Positions 17,082-25,661 of a stretch of 64,000 nucleotides of DNA are shown one piece after another. The stretch spans positions 62,001-126,000 of the forward strand of contig JAFQRL010000011.1 in the NCBI GenBank assembly GCA_017410065.1, in the 5' to 3' direction. Position 1 is the first letter of the stretch, and every line of letters starts with the position of its first letter. The DNA comes from Clostridia bacterium. Its GTDB lineage: Bacteria; Bacillota; Clostridia; Oscillospirales; CAG-272. The translations under genes and the position numbers were made by a program. The notes under the pieces were generated by a model. It did not search any database. It saw only the letters and a list, made by a program, of their open reading frames with translations, and was not told the origin of the DNA.

Positions 17082-17924
17082 ATGAATAAGCTATATCTAC
17101 CGAAATCCGTCGATCAAAGCTCGGGACCCGCATGCATTGATATTCAAAGCGGTCCCTCCAACACGGAGATGCATTATCACAGTTGCGCCGAGATCATATA
17201 TATGCGAGAAGGCGAGGCTAATATATTTGTTCAAGATAAATGGTGCACTATCACGGAAAACGACGCAGTGTTTTTACCTCCCGGGCATATCCATTGCTGC
17301 AAATGCGCCGACGATGCGGCTTCAAGAATAGTGATAGGACTTGAGGAGGAGCTTATACACCGATTAAGTGATGATAACGATATCACAAGATTACCCTTCC
17401 GCGCTCAGGATTTTTCCGCACAATTTATTTTTAAAAATAATATCAGGTTAAAGGGTATGTTTTCGCAGTTATACAAGCTTGAGGACGCAGAAACTATATC
17501 CGATAGGTTAAAGAAGCTGACGGTCGTTGAACAGATCTTTTGCGAAATGCTTGCCGTGTGGGAGTCGGAAGGAGTTTTAAAGGAAGGCGTGCGTATGAGC
17601 GAATGTACCCAAATGATTTTAAATATAATTTCAGATGAATATAAAAATGACATAACCGCCGAGCAGGTCGCAAGAAAAATAAATATAAGTTATAGCTATA
17701 TGGCAACTCTTTTGGCAAGAGAGCTTAAAACAAATTTCTGCACGCTACTGTTCAACAAACGCATAAGTGAAGCAAAAAGACTTTTACTTACCACCGATAA
17801 ATCAATAACCGCGGTCGCAATGGAGTCCGGATTCACCGATTCCAGCTATTTTATAAAAAAATTCAAAGCCCTTACCGCAACAACGCCTTTTAAATACAGA
17901 AACGATAATTTAAATAAAATTTAA
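17082..17924 (+). CDS. AraC family transcriptional regulator (amino-sugar locus)
   Basis: A 280-aa regulator with an N-terminal cupin sensor (about residues 10-95: HYHSCAEIIYMREGEA, ENDAVFLPPGHIHCC) and a C-terminal double helix-turn-helix (about 175-275: QVARKINISYSYMATLL, then AVAMESGFTDSSYFIKKFKAL). It is transcribed away from the EamA-GH20-GH20 operon, the usual position for a local activator. ATG 17082 has AGAGGA upstream. It ends at a long hairpin. Confidence 0.9.
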   Translation: MNKLYLPKSVDQSSGPACIDIQSGPSNTEMHYHSCAEIIYMREGEANIFVQDKWCTITENDAVFLPPGHIHCCKCADDAASRIVIGLEEELIHRLSDDNDITRLPFRAQDFSAQFIFKNNIRLKGMFSQLYKLEDAETISDRLKKLTVVEQIFCEMLAVWESEGVLKEGVRMSECTQMILNIISDEYKNDITAEQVARKINISYSYMATLLARELKTNFCTLLFNKRISEAKRLLLTTDKSITAVAMESGFTDSSYFIKKFKALTATTPFKYRNDNLNKI

Positions 17925-17929
17925 AAACA

Positions 17930-17992
17930 AAAAACTGCGTGTATTGGCGTGATGCTCTGTTAGAGACACCACCTCGTTTACACGCAGTTTTT
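17930..17992. terminator. Long hairpin terminator, bidirectional
   Basis: A perfect 14-bp stem (17930-17943 with 17979-17992) with a 35-nt loop that itself contains CTCT-GTT-AGAG. T-rich on both sides, so it can serve the AraC gene (+) and the acidic protein gene (-). Confidence 0.7.
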
Positions 17993-18012
17993 GGCTTTTC
18001 TAGAAGGAAACT

Positions 18013-18462
18013 TTACTTTTTGGACTCGCAATCCTCGTCGCAGGAATCGCATTCGCCATCGCAGATCTCGATCTCGCCGATCTTTTCGCCGCAAGCGGGG
18101 CAAACGAGCTCATCGGGATCAAGAGAATCGTCGAAGCAAACCACCTCGCCGCAGGAGGGGCACTCAAGCTCGTAGTATTCGCTGTCGTCCTCGTCCTCAT
18201 AGTCCTCCTCATCATCGTCCTCGTAGTCCTCGTCCTCGTCGTAGAAGTAGACCTCTTCCTCAACCTCGCCGAGGTCGTGGTCAAGCTCCTCAACGTATTC
18301 GTGAAGCTCCTTGTTATCTGCTTCGAGAGCGGCGATCTTATCTGCCATATCAGCTATAAGGTCAAGCATCTTGCCGATGATCTTGCCTTCCTTTTTCTCT
18401 GTGTCAATCTCGTAGCCCTCAAAAAGGCCCTTAAGATATGCTGCATTTTCAGTAATACCCAT
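18013..18462 (-). CDS. Acidic zinc-ribbon protein (CD1247 N-terminal domain-like)
   Basis: A 149-aa protein in three parts. Residues 1-60 form a helical, coiled-coil-prone domain beginning MGITENAAYLKGLFEGY, which resembles the clostridial CD1247 N-terminal domain. Residues 62-97 are almost all Asp, Glu and Tyr. The C-terminus has a zinc ribbon (C101xxC104, C121xxC124) and then a second cysteine cluster C134-x3-C138-x2-C141-x3-C145. The function is unknown; nucleic-acid mimicry or protein-protein contact is inference only. A good AAGGAGAGG site precedes the ATG. It lies directly downstream of efp but behind a hairpin. Confidence 0.82.
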   Translation of the reverse strand: MGITENAAYLKGLFEGYEIDTEKKEGKIIGKMLDLIADMADKIAALEADNKELHEYVEELDHDLGEVEEEVYFYDEDEDYEDDDEEDYEDEDDSEYYELECPSCGEVVCFDDSLDPDELVCPACGEKIGEIEICDGECDSCDEDCESKK

Positions 18463-18514
18463 TTTATACCTCTCCTTTATAAATTATATGATGTGAATTT
18501 TGCTTTATACTCAA

Positions 18515-18538
18515 AATGCTCCCCGAGCGGAGAGCATT
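18515..18538 (-). terminator. Hairpin after efp
   Basis: Ten-bp stem AATGCTCCCC/GGAGAGCATT (one G-T pair) with a 4-nt loop. The T tract on the minus transcript is short (TTTT), so termination may be partial. Confidence 0.55.
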
Positions 18539-18553
18539 CTGATATTTAATTAC

Positions 18554-19111
18554 TTATGCTCTCTCGAGATACTCGCCGGTTCTGGTGTCGATTCTGAGAA
18601 GGTCGCCCTCGTTGATGAAGATCGGAACCTTAACAACCGCACCTGTCTCAAGAACTGCTTCCTTGGTAACGTTGGTAGCTGTGTCGCCACGAACGCCGGG
18701 CTCGGTCTCGGTTACTGCGAGCTCAACGAATGTGGGAGGCTCAACAGAGAATACACTGCCCTTCCAGGAAGAAATACGGCAAACGGTATTTTCCTTAACG
18801 AACTTGAAGTTATCGCCAAGCTTATCCGCGTTAAGGGGGATCTGCTCGTAGGATTCGGGATCCATAAAGTAGTAGAGCTCGCCATCGGTGTAAAGGTACT
18901 CAAGGTCCTTACGCTCGATAACTGCGTTCTCAAACTTTGCTGTGGGGTTGAAGGAAGCCTCACGAATAGCACCCGTTACAACGTCCTTATACTTGGTTCT
19001 TACGAAAGCCGCGCCTTTACCGGGCTTAACGTGCTGGAATTCGATTACCTGGTATACCTTGCCGTCCATCTCGAAGGTAACGCCGTTTTTGAAATCACCT
19101 GCTGTTAACAT
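18554..19111 (-). CDS. efp: Elongation factor P
   Basis: A 185-aa translation factor that relieves ribosome stalling at consecutive prolines. It has the three-domain S1/OB layout; the tip loop is [11 protein letters not shown] with K32, the residue post-translationally modified in Firmicutes. ATG 19111 begins [10 protein letters not shown], the family start, with AAGGAAA upstream; an in-frame codon at 19174 is not supported. It has its own promoter at 19216-19244 and lies downstream of the yqeG-nfo-pepP operon, the common Firmicutes context. Confidence 0.97.
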   Translation of the reverse strand: MLTAGDFKNGVTFEMDGKVYQVIEFQHVKPGKGAAFVRTKYKDVVTGAIREASFNPTAKFENAVIERKDLEYLYTDGELYYFMDPESYEQIPLNADKLGDNFKFVKENTVCRISSWKGSVFSVEPPTFVELAVTETEPGVRGDTATNVTKEAVLETGAVVKVPIFINEGDLLRIDTRTGEYLERA

Positions 19112-19215
19112 AGTATGTTTCCTTTTCTTGGCGAATTTAATTACTTTGGAGCGCCAGCGGTCCGCCACAACCAAAATTACGCAGCTGCGTACGGGCTCTC
19201 ATTGTTTACTAGAAT

Positions 19216-19244
19216 ATTTTACTATATTTTTTGACATTTTGCAA
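19216..19244 (-). promoter_or_regulatory. Promoter of efp
   Basis: Minus strand: TTGCAA (19244-19239), 17-bp spacer, TAAAAT (19221-19216). The resulting leader of about 100 nt contains the palindrome ACGCAGCTGCGT. Confidence 0.6.
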
Positions 19245-19303
19245 TAGGTTTATGAAATTTTTTTAAAATAATCAAATAAATATTTGCCAAAACCGCATTA
19301 TTA

Positions 19304-20374
19304 TCAGTAAATTTCGATCAGATCCTTCTTCGATTTGGTGAAATTATAAACGTCACCCTCCCTTATCAAGACCATATCTTCTATTCTGCAGCCGTATTTT
19401 CCTTTGATATAAATACCTGGCTCGACCGTTATCACGTTGCCGCATTCCAGAAGCCTTCCCTTACATCGCTTTGAAAGCGAAGGACTTTCGTGAATAAACA
19501 GACCGACCGAATGACCGAGACTATGCCCGAATGTATCCTTATATCGTGGATCCGAATCAATGATATCACGGGCGACCTTATCCGCATCCGAGCAATCAAC
19601 TCCCGCCGTAATGAATTCCAGCGCAGAAGATTGAGCTTCAAGCACTTTATTATAAAGATCCTTCAGCTCTTTATCGGCTTTACCTATAATAAGTGTTCTT
19701 GTCATATCTGAGCAGTAGCCGTTGAATTTTGAGCCAAAATCCAGAGTTAAAAATCCTCTTTTCAATTTGCAGGATCTCGGAACACCGTGAGGAAGAGACG
19801 AAGCATCACCCGATACCGCGATGGTTTCGAATGCTGCTCCCTCCGAGCCGAATCGACGCATTAGATAATCAAGCTCGGCTGCGACCTCAATTTCCGTCAT
19901 ATCCGTTTTGATCCTTTTAAGAAGCTCCGCAAATGCAAGATCTGTTATCTCCTGTGAGCATTTTATAGCTTCAATTTCCGAGGGAGATTTGATCGATCTC
20001 AGCTCGTGAATCAAATCGCCAACGTCAACGAACTCAATATTATCAAGCTTATCCGAAAGATCCTTGTAATCGGCAAAGGTGAGCGCGTCCCCCTCAAAGC
20101 CTATTATTGATATTTTTTCATTCGATAATATATCGGAAATGTATTTTGTTCGTTCTTTGGTGATCGTTATTTTAAAATTTTGGGGTGCACACTTCTCTGC
20201 CGCCTCCTCATACCTAAAATCGGTGAGAATATGAGCAGAGCGAGCTGTTATCAATAAAGCACCGTCGGATATGTGAAGCTCGGTGAAATAGCGCATTGAA
20301 AGCTCATCATATATCAATATAGCTTCTAAATCAGCCGCGGCGAGCTTTTCCCTTAATTTATTTAGCTTGGTCAT
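19304..20374 (-). CDS. Xaa-Pro aminopeptidase-like M24B metallopeptidase
   Basis: A 356-aa creatinase-fold peptidase, predicted to cleave N-terminal Xaa-Pro bonds in the cytoplasm. Residues 1-125 are the creatinase N-terminal domain. The catalytic domain shows the dimetal ligands: DFGSKFNGYCSDMTRT (two Asp), GHSLGHSVG (His), VEPGIY (Glu) and CRIEDMV (Glu). Its start overlaps the upstream endonuclease IV-like gene by 17 bp, which implies co-translation. It lies upstream of efp, the common pairing with this family. Confidence 0.9.
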   Translation of the reverse strand: MTKLNKLREKLAAADLEAILIYDELSMRYFTELHISDGALLITARSAHILTDFRYEEAAEKCAPQNFKITITKERTKYISDILSNEKISIIGFEGDALTFADYKDLSDKLDNIEFVDVGDLIHELRSIKSPSEIEAIKCSQEITDLAFAELLKRIKTDMTEIEVAAELDYLMRRFGSEGAAFETIAVSGDASSLPHGVPRSCKLKRGFLTLDFGSKFNGYCSDMTRTLIIGKADKELKDLYNKVLEAQSSALEFITAGVDCSDADKVARDIIDSDPRYKDTFGHSLGHSVGLFIHESPSLSKRCKGRLLECGNVITVEPGIYIKGKYGCRIEDMVLIREGDVYNFTKSKKDLIEIY

Positions 20375-21218
20375 TTAAATACTCCCAATATTTTTCTTTC
20401 ATAAGACGGGCATCCTCCGCCTGTGTACCCGCTGATTCGCAGATGACAGTCGGCGAATAACCGCATTTGGCAAGTGCGAGGGCGAAGGGCTCGTAAGCGG
20501 GTCCGAAGGTCGTGTCATCGAAGGTAAGATGGCGGCGTTCCCCCTTTTCCGTCCACTCGATCTTTGAGAAATGACAATGAAGACTGTTTGCAGCCTCGGG
20601 AGAAAGCAAACGTTCAATTTTATCAAAAACGAGAAGATAATCGTCGGCAGAAGCAAAAACATTTCCGCAATCTCTTGCATTAAGATGACCGAAATCAATA
20701 ACGGGTGCAAGCTCTTCGCTTAATCTGCATAGCTCGATAACCTCATCAAGAGTACCAAGCTGATTTTTCTTTCCCATCGCTTCAAGACCTATCTTGATGC
20801 CGTGGGTGTCAACCTCCGAAAGCGTTCTCGCAAGAGTATCCTCTGCAAGCCTCATTGCCTCATCTCTTGAAATTTTAGCGCAGGATCCCGAATGGACAAC
20901 TATAATATTTGCCCCGAGAAGCCTTGCTGCTTCAATGCTTTGTCTTATGTATTCAATAGACTTAAGTCTTGTTTCTTCAACAACGCCCGAAAGCGATATA
21001 AAATACGGAGTGTGATAGGACATTGCAACTCCTGCCGCCTTGGCTCTTTTGCCAATTTCCAAAAGCATCTCTCCCGATGCCGCAAGGCCGTTGCCTGCTT
21101 CGTATTCATAGGCATCTATTCCCATTCGTTTAACGAACTCAGGGGCATCAAGTGTCGATCTATATCCCAGCGCACGAAAAGAATCGCTGTTTCCTCCCGG
21201 ACCGAATTTTGCACTCAT
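20358..21218 (-). CDS. Endonuclease IV-like TIM-barrel protein
   Basis: A 286-aa AP-endonuclease family 2 (xylose isomerase-like) barrel. Candidate metal ligands appear in order: SYHTPY, VVHSGS, LEAMG, VIDFGHLN, LHCHFSK, RRHLTF, ICESAG. The general pattern fits Nfo, which cuts abasic sites in DNA, but the usual Asp before the late His (DRHH-type motif) is not evident, so a divergent role is possible. It overlaps yqeG by 4 bp (ATGA) and pepP by 17 bp, so all three form one operon. Confidence 0.78.
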   Translation of the reverse strand: MSAKFGPGGNSDSFRALGYRSTLDAPEFVKRMGIDAYEYEAGNGLAASGEMLLEIGKRAKAAGVAMSYHTPYFISLSGVVEETRLKSIEYIRQSIEAARLLGANIIVVHSGSCAKISRDEAMRLAEDTLARTLSEVDTHGIKIGLEAMGKKNQLGTLDEVIELCRLSEELAPVIDFGHLNARDCGNVFASADDYLLVFDKIERLLSPEAANSLHCHFSKIEWTEKGERRHLTFDDTTFGPAYEPFALALAKCGYSPTVICESAGTQAEDARLMKEKYWEYLNDQAK

Positions 21219-21727
21219 TTATTTAATTTCCTTTTTCTTTTCTCGTATTTTCGAAGAAACGGCTTCTCAAGCAAGCGTTTAAATCTCGTGAATAGATCTC
21301 GTTTATCCTTAATGGGAGGGACCAGTATAGCCTTAATACCGGCGTTGTGCGCCCCCCAAACGTCTGTGAACACCTGATCGCCCATAAGAGCCGTATTTGT
21401 TTTATCTGTCCCCATAGCCTTCATAGCTAAAAGAAGATTCTTTTTGAAGGGCTTTCCCGATTTATAATATGCAGGCAAACCAAGACTTTCGTTAAACAGG
21501 TCAACTCTTTCCTTATTATTATTGGAAACAAACGCGGCTGATATTCCGTTTTTGCACAGCTCATCAAGCCAAGCGATAACGTGCACTCCGGGTAAGTCGT
21601 GCTCATAGGGCTCCAAGGTGTTATCAATATCAAGAATTAAGCCGCGAATTCCCTCGTTCAAAAGAAAATCAACAGTAACGCAATCAAAGGTACTGAATCT
21701 ATGATCGGGTATGAAATTTAAGCTCAT
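21215..21727 (-). CDS. YqeG family HAD-IIIA phosphatase
   Basis: A 170-aa HAD phosphatase of the YqeG family. It has LILDIDNTLEPYE (motif I), AAFVSNNNKERV (motif II) and GKPFKKNLL followed by ALMGDQVFTDVWGAHNAG (motifs III and IV). The C-terminus is strongly basic (RKYEKRKRKLNK). ATG 21727 follows GGGGGAG. The physiological substrate is not known for the family. First gene of the operon, with a near-perfect promoter at 21758-21786. Confidence 0.9.
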   Translation of the reverse strand: MSLNFIPDHRFSTFDCVTVDFLLNEGIRGLILDIDNTLEPYEHDLPGVHVIAWLDELCKNGISAAFVSNNNKERVDLFNESLGLPAYYKSGKPFKKNLLLAMKAMGTDKTNTALMGDQVFTDVWGAHNAGIKAILVPPIKDKRDLFTRFKRLLEKPFLRKYEKRKRKLNK

Positions 21728-21757
21728 ACGCTCCCCCAACTTTTTTATTACCTTTTA

Positions 21758-21786
21758 ATTATAAACGATTTTTAAAATTGTGTCAA
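21758..21786 (-). promoter_or_regulatory. Consensus sigma-A promoter of yqeG operon
   Basis: Minus strand: TTGACA (21786-21781), 17-bp spacer, TATAAT (21763-21758). Both hexamers are perfect. Confidence 0.88.
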
Positions 21787-21855
21787 GTATCCATATAGGT
21801 CGACTTGAAAATTTAAAAAACTTTCAAAAAACTTTCGGATTTTTGAGAAAAAGCC

Positions 21856-21884
21856 TTGACAAATATAAATATTTATGCTATTAT
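21856..21884 (+). promoter_or_regulatory. tRNA operon promoter
   Basis: TTGACA (21856-21861), 17-bp spacer, TATTAT (21879-21884), 20 bp ahead of tRNA-Gly. Confidence 0.8.
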
Positions 21885-21904
21885 ATAAAAGCTTGATTGA
21901 ATAT

Positions 21905-21978
<74 letters not shown>

Positions 21979-21981
21979 AAT

Positions 21982-22057
21982 GCGCCCTTAGCTCAGTGGA
22001 TAGAGTGCCCGGCTACGAACCGGTAGGTCGAAGGTTCGAATCCTCCAGGGCGCGCCA
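21982..22057 (+). tRNA. tRNA-Arg (ACG)
   Basis: Acceptor GCGCCCT pairs with AGGGCGC; anticodon loop CTACGAA gives ACG, normally read as inosine-CG for CGU/CGC/CGA; T-loop GGTTCGAATCC; CCA encoded. The outermost anticodon-stem pair is a C-T mismatch. Same transcript as tRNA-Gly. Confidence 0.94.
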
Positions 22058-22061
22058 GATT

Positions 22062-22088
22062 AGCACCTGCGAATGTGGGTGCTTTTTT
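22062..22088 (+). terminator. Terminator of tRNA-Gly-Arg operon
   Basis: AGCACC (22062-22067) pairs with GGTGCT (22078-22083), followed by a run of six Ts. Confidence 0.8.
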
Positions 22089-22202
22089 GTTTTCCGAATA
22101 TTCTTTTGATATGGCACAAATGCAATTGAATTTTAATGAAGCTGATAATTTACTAAAAAATTGCACTTTTGTATAGTATTTTAAACTTTTTCTTCTAATC
22201 AC

Positions 22203-22231
22203 TTGAAATCGGATAAAATATAGTGTATAAT
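22203..22231 (+). promoter_or_regulatory. Promoter of second araC gene
   Basis: TTGAAA (22203-22208), 17-bp spacer, TATAAT (22226-22231), 32 bp ahead of ATG 22264. Confidence 0.65.
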
Positions 22232-22263
22232 TAGTTTAAAATACAACATAAGGCGGTGGCAAT

Positions 22264-23163
22264 ATGAACGTTTGTGAATATAATGCCAAGAAAAAATATG
22301 AGATGGAAAAATCTATCGATATTACCTCGATAGGTTCTATACATTATTTTGAGTTTGACGATTCCTTTATAGATCATCCCGAGACCCACGAGGCGTGGGA
22401 GATGGTCTTCGTTGACCGTGGCGAATGTAACATCGTCGCGAACGAAAAAACAATACGACTGAAGCAGGGCGAAATTTATTTTCACAAGCCATACGAAACA
22501 CATATGCTTCAGCTTATCAAAGGAATCGCCCCCAATATATTTATTATTTCATTTTGCTCGGGCTCCGTTGCAATGCAATATTTTGAAAATAGAAAAATAA
22601 CAGCATCAATGCCCACAAAGCAGCATATCGTTGCTATTATCCACGAAGCAACAAACACCTTTGATCTTCCCTTCAACAACCCTAAGATGCGTAAGCTCAA
22701 GCTTAAGCCCGAGGATGGCTTATGGGCAGGCCAGCAATCCATTCTTCTTCGCCTTGAGCTTATGCTCATTGAGATCGTCCGCGAAAATCAATATTATCTT
22801 TCTAACAGAAAGATGTTTGTTCCAAAGGATATTATCGAAGACGAATTTGTTCTCAAGATCATTAACTTTATGGAAAAAAAGCTCTACGGTAAATTCACTA
22901 TGGACGAGCTTTCAAGAGAACTTTCATTTGGAAAAACCTACATATCCAGATGCTTTGTTAAGACCTGCGGTTATTCGGTCATTGATTATTTCACCAAGAT
23001 GAAGATCAATGAGGCCAAAAAGCTGATCAGAACCTCAAAGTATAATTTCTTTGAAATTTCCGAAATGCTTATGTTCTCAAATTCCCATTACTTCTCCACA
23101 GTGTTTAAAAAATACACCGGAATGACTCCATCTCAATATAAAAAATCCTGCAGAAGAAGCTGA
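22264..23163 (+). CDS. AraC family transcriptional regulator, stand-alone
   Basis: A 299-aa regulator with an N-terminal cupin-like sensor (about residues 25-100: DHPETHEAWEMVFVDRGE, QGEIYFHKPYETHML) and a C-terminal AraC double helix-turn-helix (about 200-295: MDELSRELSFGKTYISRCF, ISEMLMFSNSHYFSTVFKKYTGM). A GGCGGTGG site precedes the ATG. It has its own promoter and terminator and no obvious partner gene nearby, so its regulon is probably elsewhere. Confidence 0.9.
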   Translation: MNVCEYNAKKKYEMEKSIDITSIGSIHYFEFDDSFIDHPETHEAWEMVFVDRGECNIVANEKTIRLKQGEIYFHKPYETHMLQLIKGIAPNIFIISFCSGSVAMQYFENRKITASMPTKQHIVAIIHEATNTFDLPFNNPKMRKLKLKPEDGLWAGQQSILLRLELMLIEIVRENQYYLSNRKMFVPKDIIEDEFVLKIINFMEKKLYGKFTMDELSRELSFGKTYISRCFVKTCGYSVIDYFTKMKINEAKKLIRTSKYNFFEISEMLMFSNSHYFSTVFKKYTGMTPSQYKKSCRRS

Positions 23164-23209
23164 AAAAATACGTGCTTACCTTAATTGGTTTGCACGTATT
23201 TTTTATTTA
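23163..23209. terminator. Bidirectional terminator between araC and comF
   Basis: Perfect 13-bp stem AAAAAATACGTGC/GCACGTATTTTTT (23163-23175, 23192-23204), T-rich on both strands, between convergent genes. Confidence 0.85.
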
Positions 23210-23223
23210 GTGGAAAATATAGA

Positions 23224-23979
23224 TCACCATCTGACAACAGAATAGTCCTTTGGACCGTATTCATCCTTATAAGCGATGCCGATTGCGCAGGCTATGATCC
23301 TTTTTGCTCCAAGAGACTTACCAAGCTCAGATGCGGCGCCGATGGAGGAGCCCGTCGTGATAACGTCGTCAACGATTATCAAGGTTTTACCTTTAAGATC
23401 TGCCTTGCTTTTAATAGCGAAAACCGCATTTTTATGTCTTTGAATTCCTCTCAGTTCCTTTTGAGCCTTCTTCGCCTTCGAAGAAAACAGAGCCTTGTAT
23501 TCACAACCGAGCTCCCTTGCAATGGTGCGCGAAAGCTGAGCGGCGTGGTCAAAGCCGCGCAGTATCACGGCTCTTCTTCTGCGAGGAACGTTTGTGAAAA
23601 CACAATTATCAAGGTTATCGACCAGCAAGCGCAATGATGAGGAAAGCATAGCTGATGCAAGCCTTCGTACATCCCTTCTATTCTCCCTTTTCAGACTGTA
23701 AATGAGACTGTTTGCGGCGTAGCTTTCTTCTCTCTGGATATATCTGAAAAGCTTTATGACCTTTGATACACCCTTTGATTTAAGAAATTCGGTGGTGCAG
23801 CTGCATTCCGAAAGCGGCTTAAAGCAGCCCGAGCAATTTCTTGTCAGATTCCCTCTGAATTCAATAAGGCACTCCGAGCAGAAAACGTTATCGGTATAAT
23901 CGAGCCGAGCACCGCAGCAAACGCATTTTGGAACAGAAAGATAGAATAAGGCCTTGTCTAAAGCGGACTTCACGTCCAT
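23224..23979 (-). CDS. comF: ComF family phosphoribosyltransferase-like protein
   Basis: A 251-aa ComFC-type protein. The N-terminus has zinc-finger cysteine pairs (CVCCGA, FCSEC, CSGCFKPLSECSC). The C-terminal half is a PRTase fold with the PRPP loop TLIIVDDVITTGSS and an earlier RRRRAVILRGFDHAAQLS segment. In naturally competent bacteria ComFC helps imported single-stranded DNA recombine; many non-competent Firmicutes keep it. Its ATG overlaps the glnS stop (TAATG), so it is translationally coupled. Confidence 0.92.
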   Translation of the reverse strand: MDVKSALDKALFYLSVPKCVCCGARLDYTDNVFCSECLIEFRGNLTRNCSGCFKPLSECSCTTEFLKSKGVSKVIKLFRYIQREESYAANSLIYSLKRENRRDVRRLASAMLSSSLRLLVDNLDNCVFTNVPRRRRAVILRGFDHAAQLSRTIARELGCEYKALFSSKAKKAQKELRGIQRHKNAVFAIKSKADLKGKTLIIVDDVITTGSSIGAASELGKSLGAKRIIACAIGIAYKDEYGPKDYSVVRW

Positions 23980-25637
23980 TATTTAGCCGCCTTTGGGAAG
24001 CTATCCTTAAGACCGACTATGCGGTTGAAGGTGTTCTCGTGCTTTGTATCCTTAACGAAATATCCGCAACGAACGAACTGGAAGCGCTCGCCTGCTTCTG
24101 CATTTTCAAGGGACTCTTCGATCTTAACGCCGTCGATCCTTGTTGCACTGTTCTTGTTAAGATAATCATCGAAGGTCTTTCCCTCGGGAATATCCGCAAC
24201 GTTCTCTATATCAAAGAGGAAGTCGTAAAGCATAACCGAGGTATCCTTTGCGAACTTGGATGAAAGCCAGTGAATAGTTCCCTTCACCTTTCTTCCGTCA
24301 ATAGGCATATTGTTCCTTGTTTCAAGGTCAGCCGTGCAACGGATCTCCTTGATGCTTCCGTCTTCGTTCTTGACGATCTCGTTGCATTTAACGATGTACG
24401 CACCCATAAGGCGAACCTCACCCTCGGGCTTCATTCTGAAGAACTTGGGCGGAGGAACCTCGGCGAAGTCGTCCGCATCGATATAAAGCTCTCTTGTGAA
24501 AGGAACCTTTCTTGTGCCTGCTTCGGGGTCGCTTGGGTTGTTTGAAACCTCAAAATACTCGACCTTATCCTCTGGGTAGTTAGTAACAACGACCTTTATT
24601 GGCTTAAGGATCGCAATTCTGCGCTGAGCGGTGGCGTTAAGCTCCTCCCTGATGCAATGCTCAAGAAGCTCGTAATCAACAACGCTATAAGCCTTAGCAA
24701 CGCCTGCACGCGCAACAAAATCAAAGATAGCGGAGGGGGTATATCCGCGCCTTCTGAGGCCGCAAAGGGTTGGCATTCTGGGGTCGTCCCAACCATCTAC
24801 AAGACCTGTTTCAACAAGATTCCTGAGATATCTTTTAGACATAACCGTGTGAGTTACGTTAAGTCTTGCGAATTCCCTCTGCTTCGGCTTCAGCTCAAAG
24901 CCGATGTTATCTATCACCCACTCGTAAAGAGGTCTGTGGTTTTCAAATTCGATAGAACAAAGGGAGTGAGTTATTCCTTCAAGCGCATCCTGAATAGGAT
25001 GAGCATAGTCGTAAAGAGGATAAATGCACCATTTATTACCCTGCCTGTGATGCTCGGTGTGAACGATCCTATATATAGCGGGGTCTCTCATATTAATATT
25101 TGAGGATGCCATATCGATCTTTGCACGCAAGGTCTTTGCACCGTCCTCAAACTCACCGTTTTTCATCCGCTCAAAGAGCTCAAGGTTTTCTTCAACAGAC
25201 CTATCTCTGTATGGGCTATTTTTTCCGGGCTCCGTGAGAGTGCCTCTGTATGCACGCATCTCTTCGGCATTAAGGTCGCATACGTAAGCTTTGCCTTCCT
25301 TGATAAGCTTAATTGCAAATTCATAGCACTTATCAAAATAATCCGAGCCGTAATATATACCGCCGCTTGGCTCACAGCCGAGCCACTTCAGATCTTCATA
25401 AATGCTCTCGACGTACTCGTTGTCCTCCTTTGCGGGGTTGGTATCGTCGTAGCGAAGGTTAAAAAGACCTCCGTACTTTTTGGCGGTTGAAGCGTTTATC
25501 CAAATAGCCTTGGCAGATCCGATATGAAGATATCCGTTAGGCTCGGGCGGAAATCTTGTGTGGATCTTAAGCTCGGGATTTTCAGCAAGATCCGCGTCGA
25601 TTATGTCGTGGATAAAATTGTTTTTGATCTCTTCCAT
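23979..25637 (-). CDS. glnS: Glutaminyl-tRNA synthetase
   Basis: A 552-aa class I aminoacyl-tRNA synthetase that charges tRNA-Gln. It has PPEPNGYLHIGSAK with HIGS at 38-41, RYDDTNPAKE, the KMSKS-equivalent VMSKRYL (M266-K268), and a C-terminal GlnRS beta-barrel anticodon domain. The sequence has the Gln-type features (PEPNGYLHIGHAK block) and is of normal length. Start ATG 25637 with AAGGAT upstream. It lies between an MBL hydrolase gene and comF in one operon. Confidence 0.95.
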   Translation of the reverse strand: MEEIKNNFIHDIIDADLAENPELKIHTRFPPEPNGYLHIGSAKAIWINASTAKKYGGLFNLRYDDTNPAKEDNEYVESIYEDLKWLGCEPSGGIYYGSDYFDKCYEFAIKLIKEGKAYVCDLNAEEMRAYRGTLTEPGKNSPYRDRSVEENLELFERMKNGEFEDGAKTLRAKIDMASSNINMRDPAIYRIVHTEHHRQGNKWCIYPLYDYAHPIQDALEGITHSLCSIEFENHRPLYEWVIDNIGFELKPKQREFARLNVTHTVMSKRYLRNLVETGLVDGWDDPRMPTLCGLRRRGYTPSAIFDFVARAGVAKAYSVVDYELLEHCIREELNATAQRRIAILKPIKVVVTNYPEDKVEYFEVSNNPSDPEAGTRKVPFTRELYIDADDFAEVPPPKFFRMKPEGEVRLMGAYIVKCNEIVKNEDGSIKEIRCTADLETRNNMPIDGRKVKGTIHWLSSKFAKDTSVMLYDFLFDIENVADIPEGKTFDDYLNKNSATRIDGVKIEESLENAEAGERFQFVRCGYFVKDTKHENTFNRIVGLKDSFPKAAK

Positions 25638-25661
25638 TTTAATATCCTTTTTTACTTTGAT

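Noticed and set aside
17939..18359. Two plus-strand frames of 78 and 122 residues rich in Arg and Ser
   Set aside because: They are the mirror of the polyacidic gene on the minus strand; Asp/Glu codons read backwards give Arg/Ser-rich strings.
21993..22202. Minus-strand frame of 69 residues across the tRNA-Arg gene
   Set aside because: It reads through a tRNA in antisense, which often yields false peptides.
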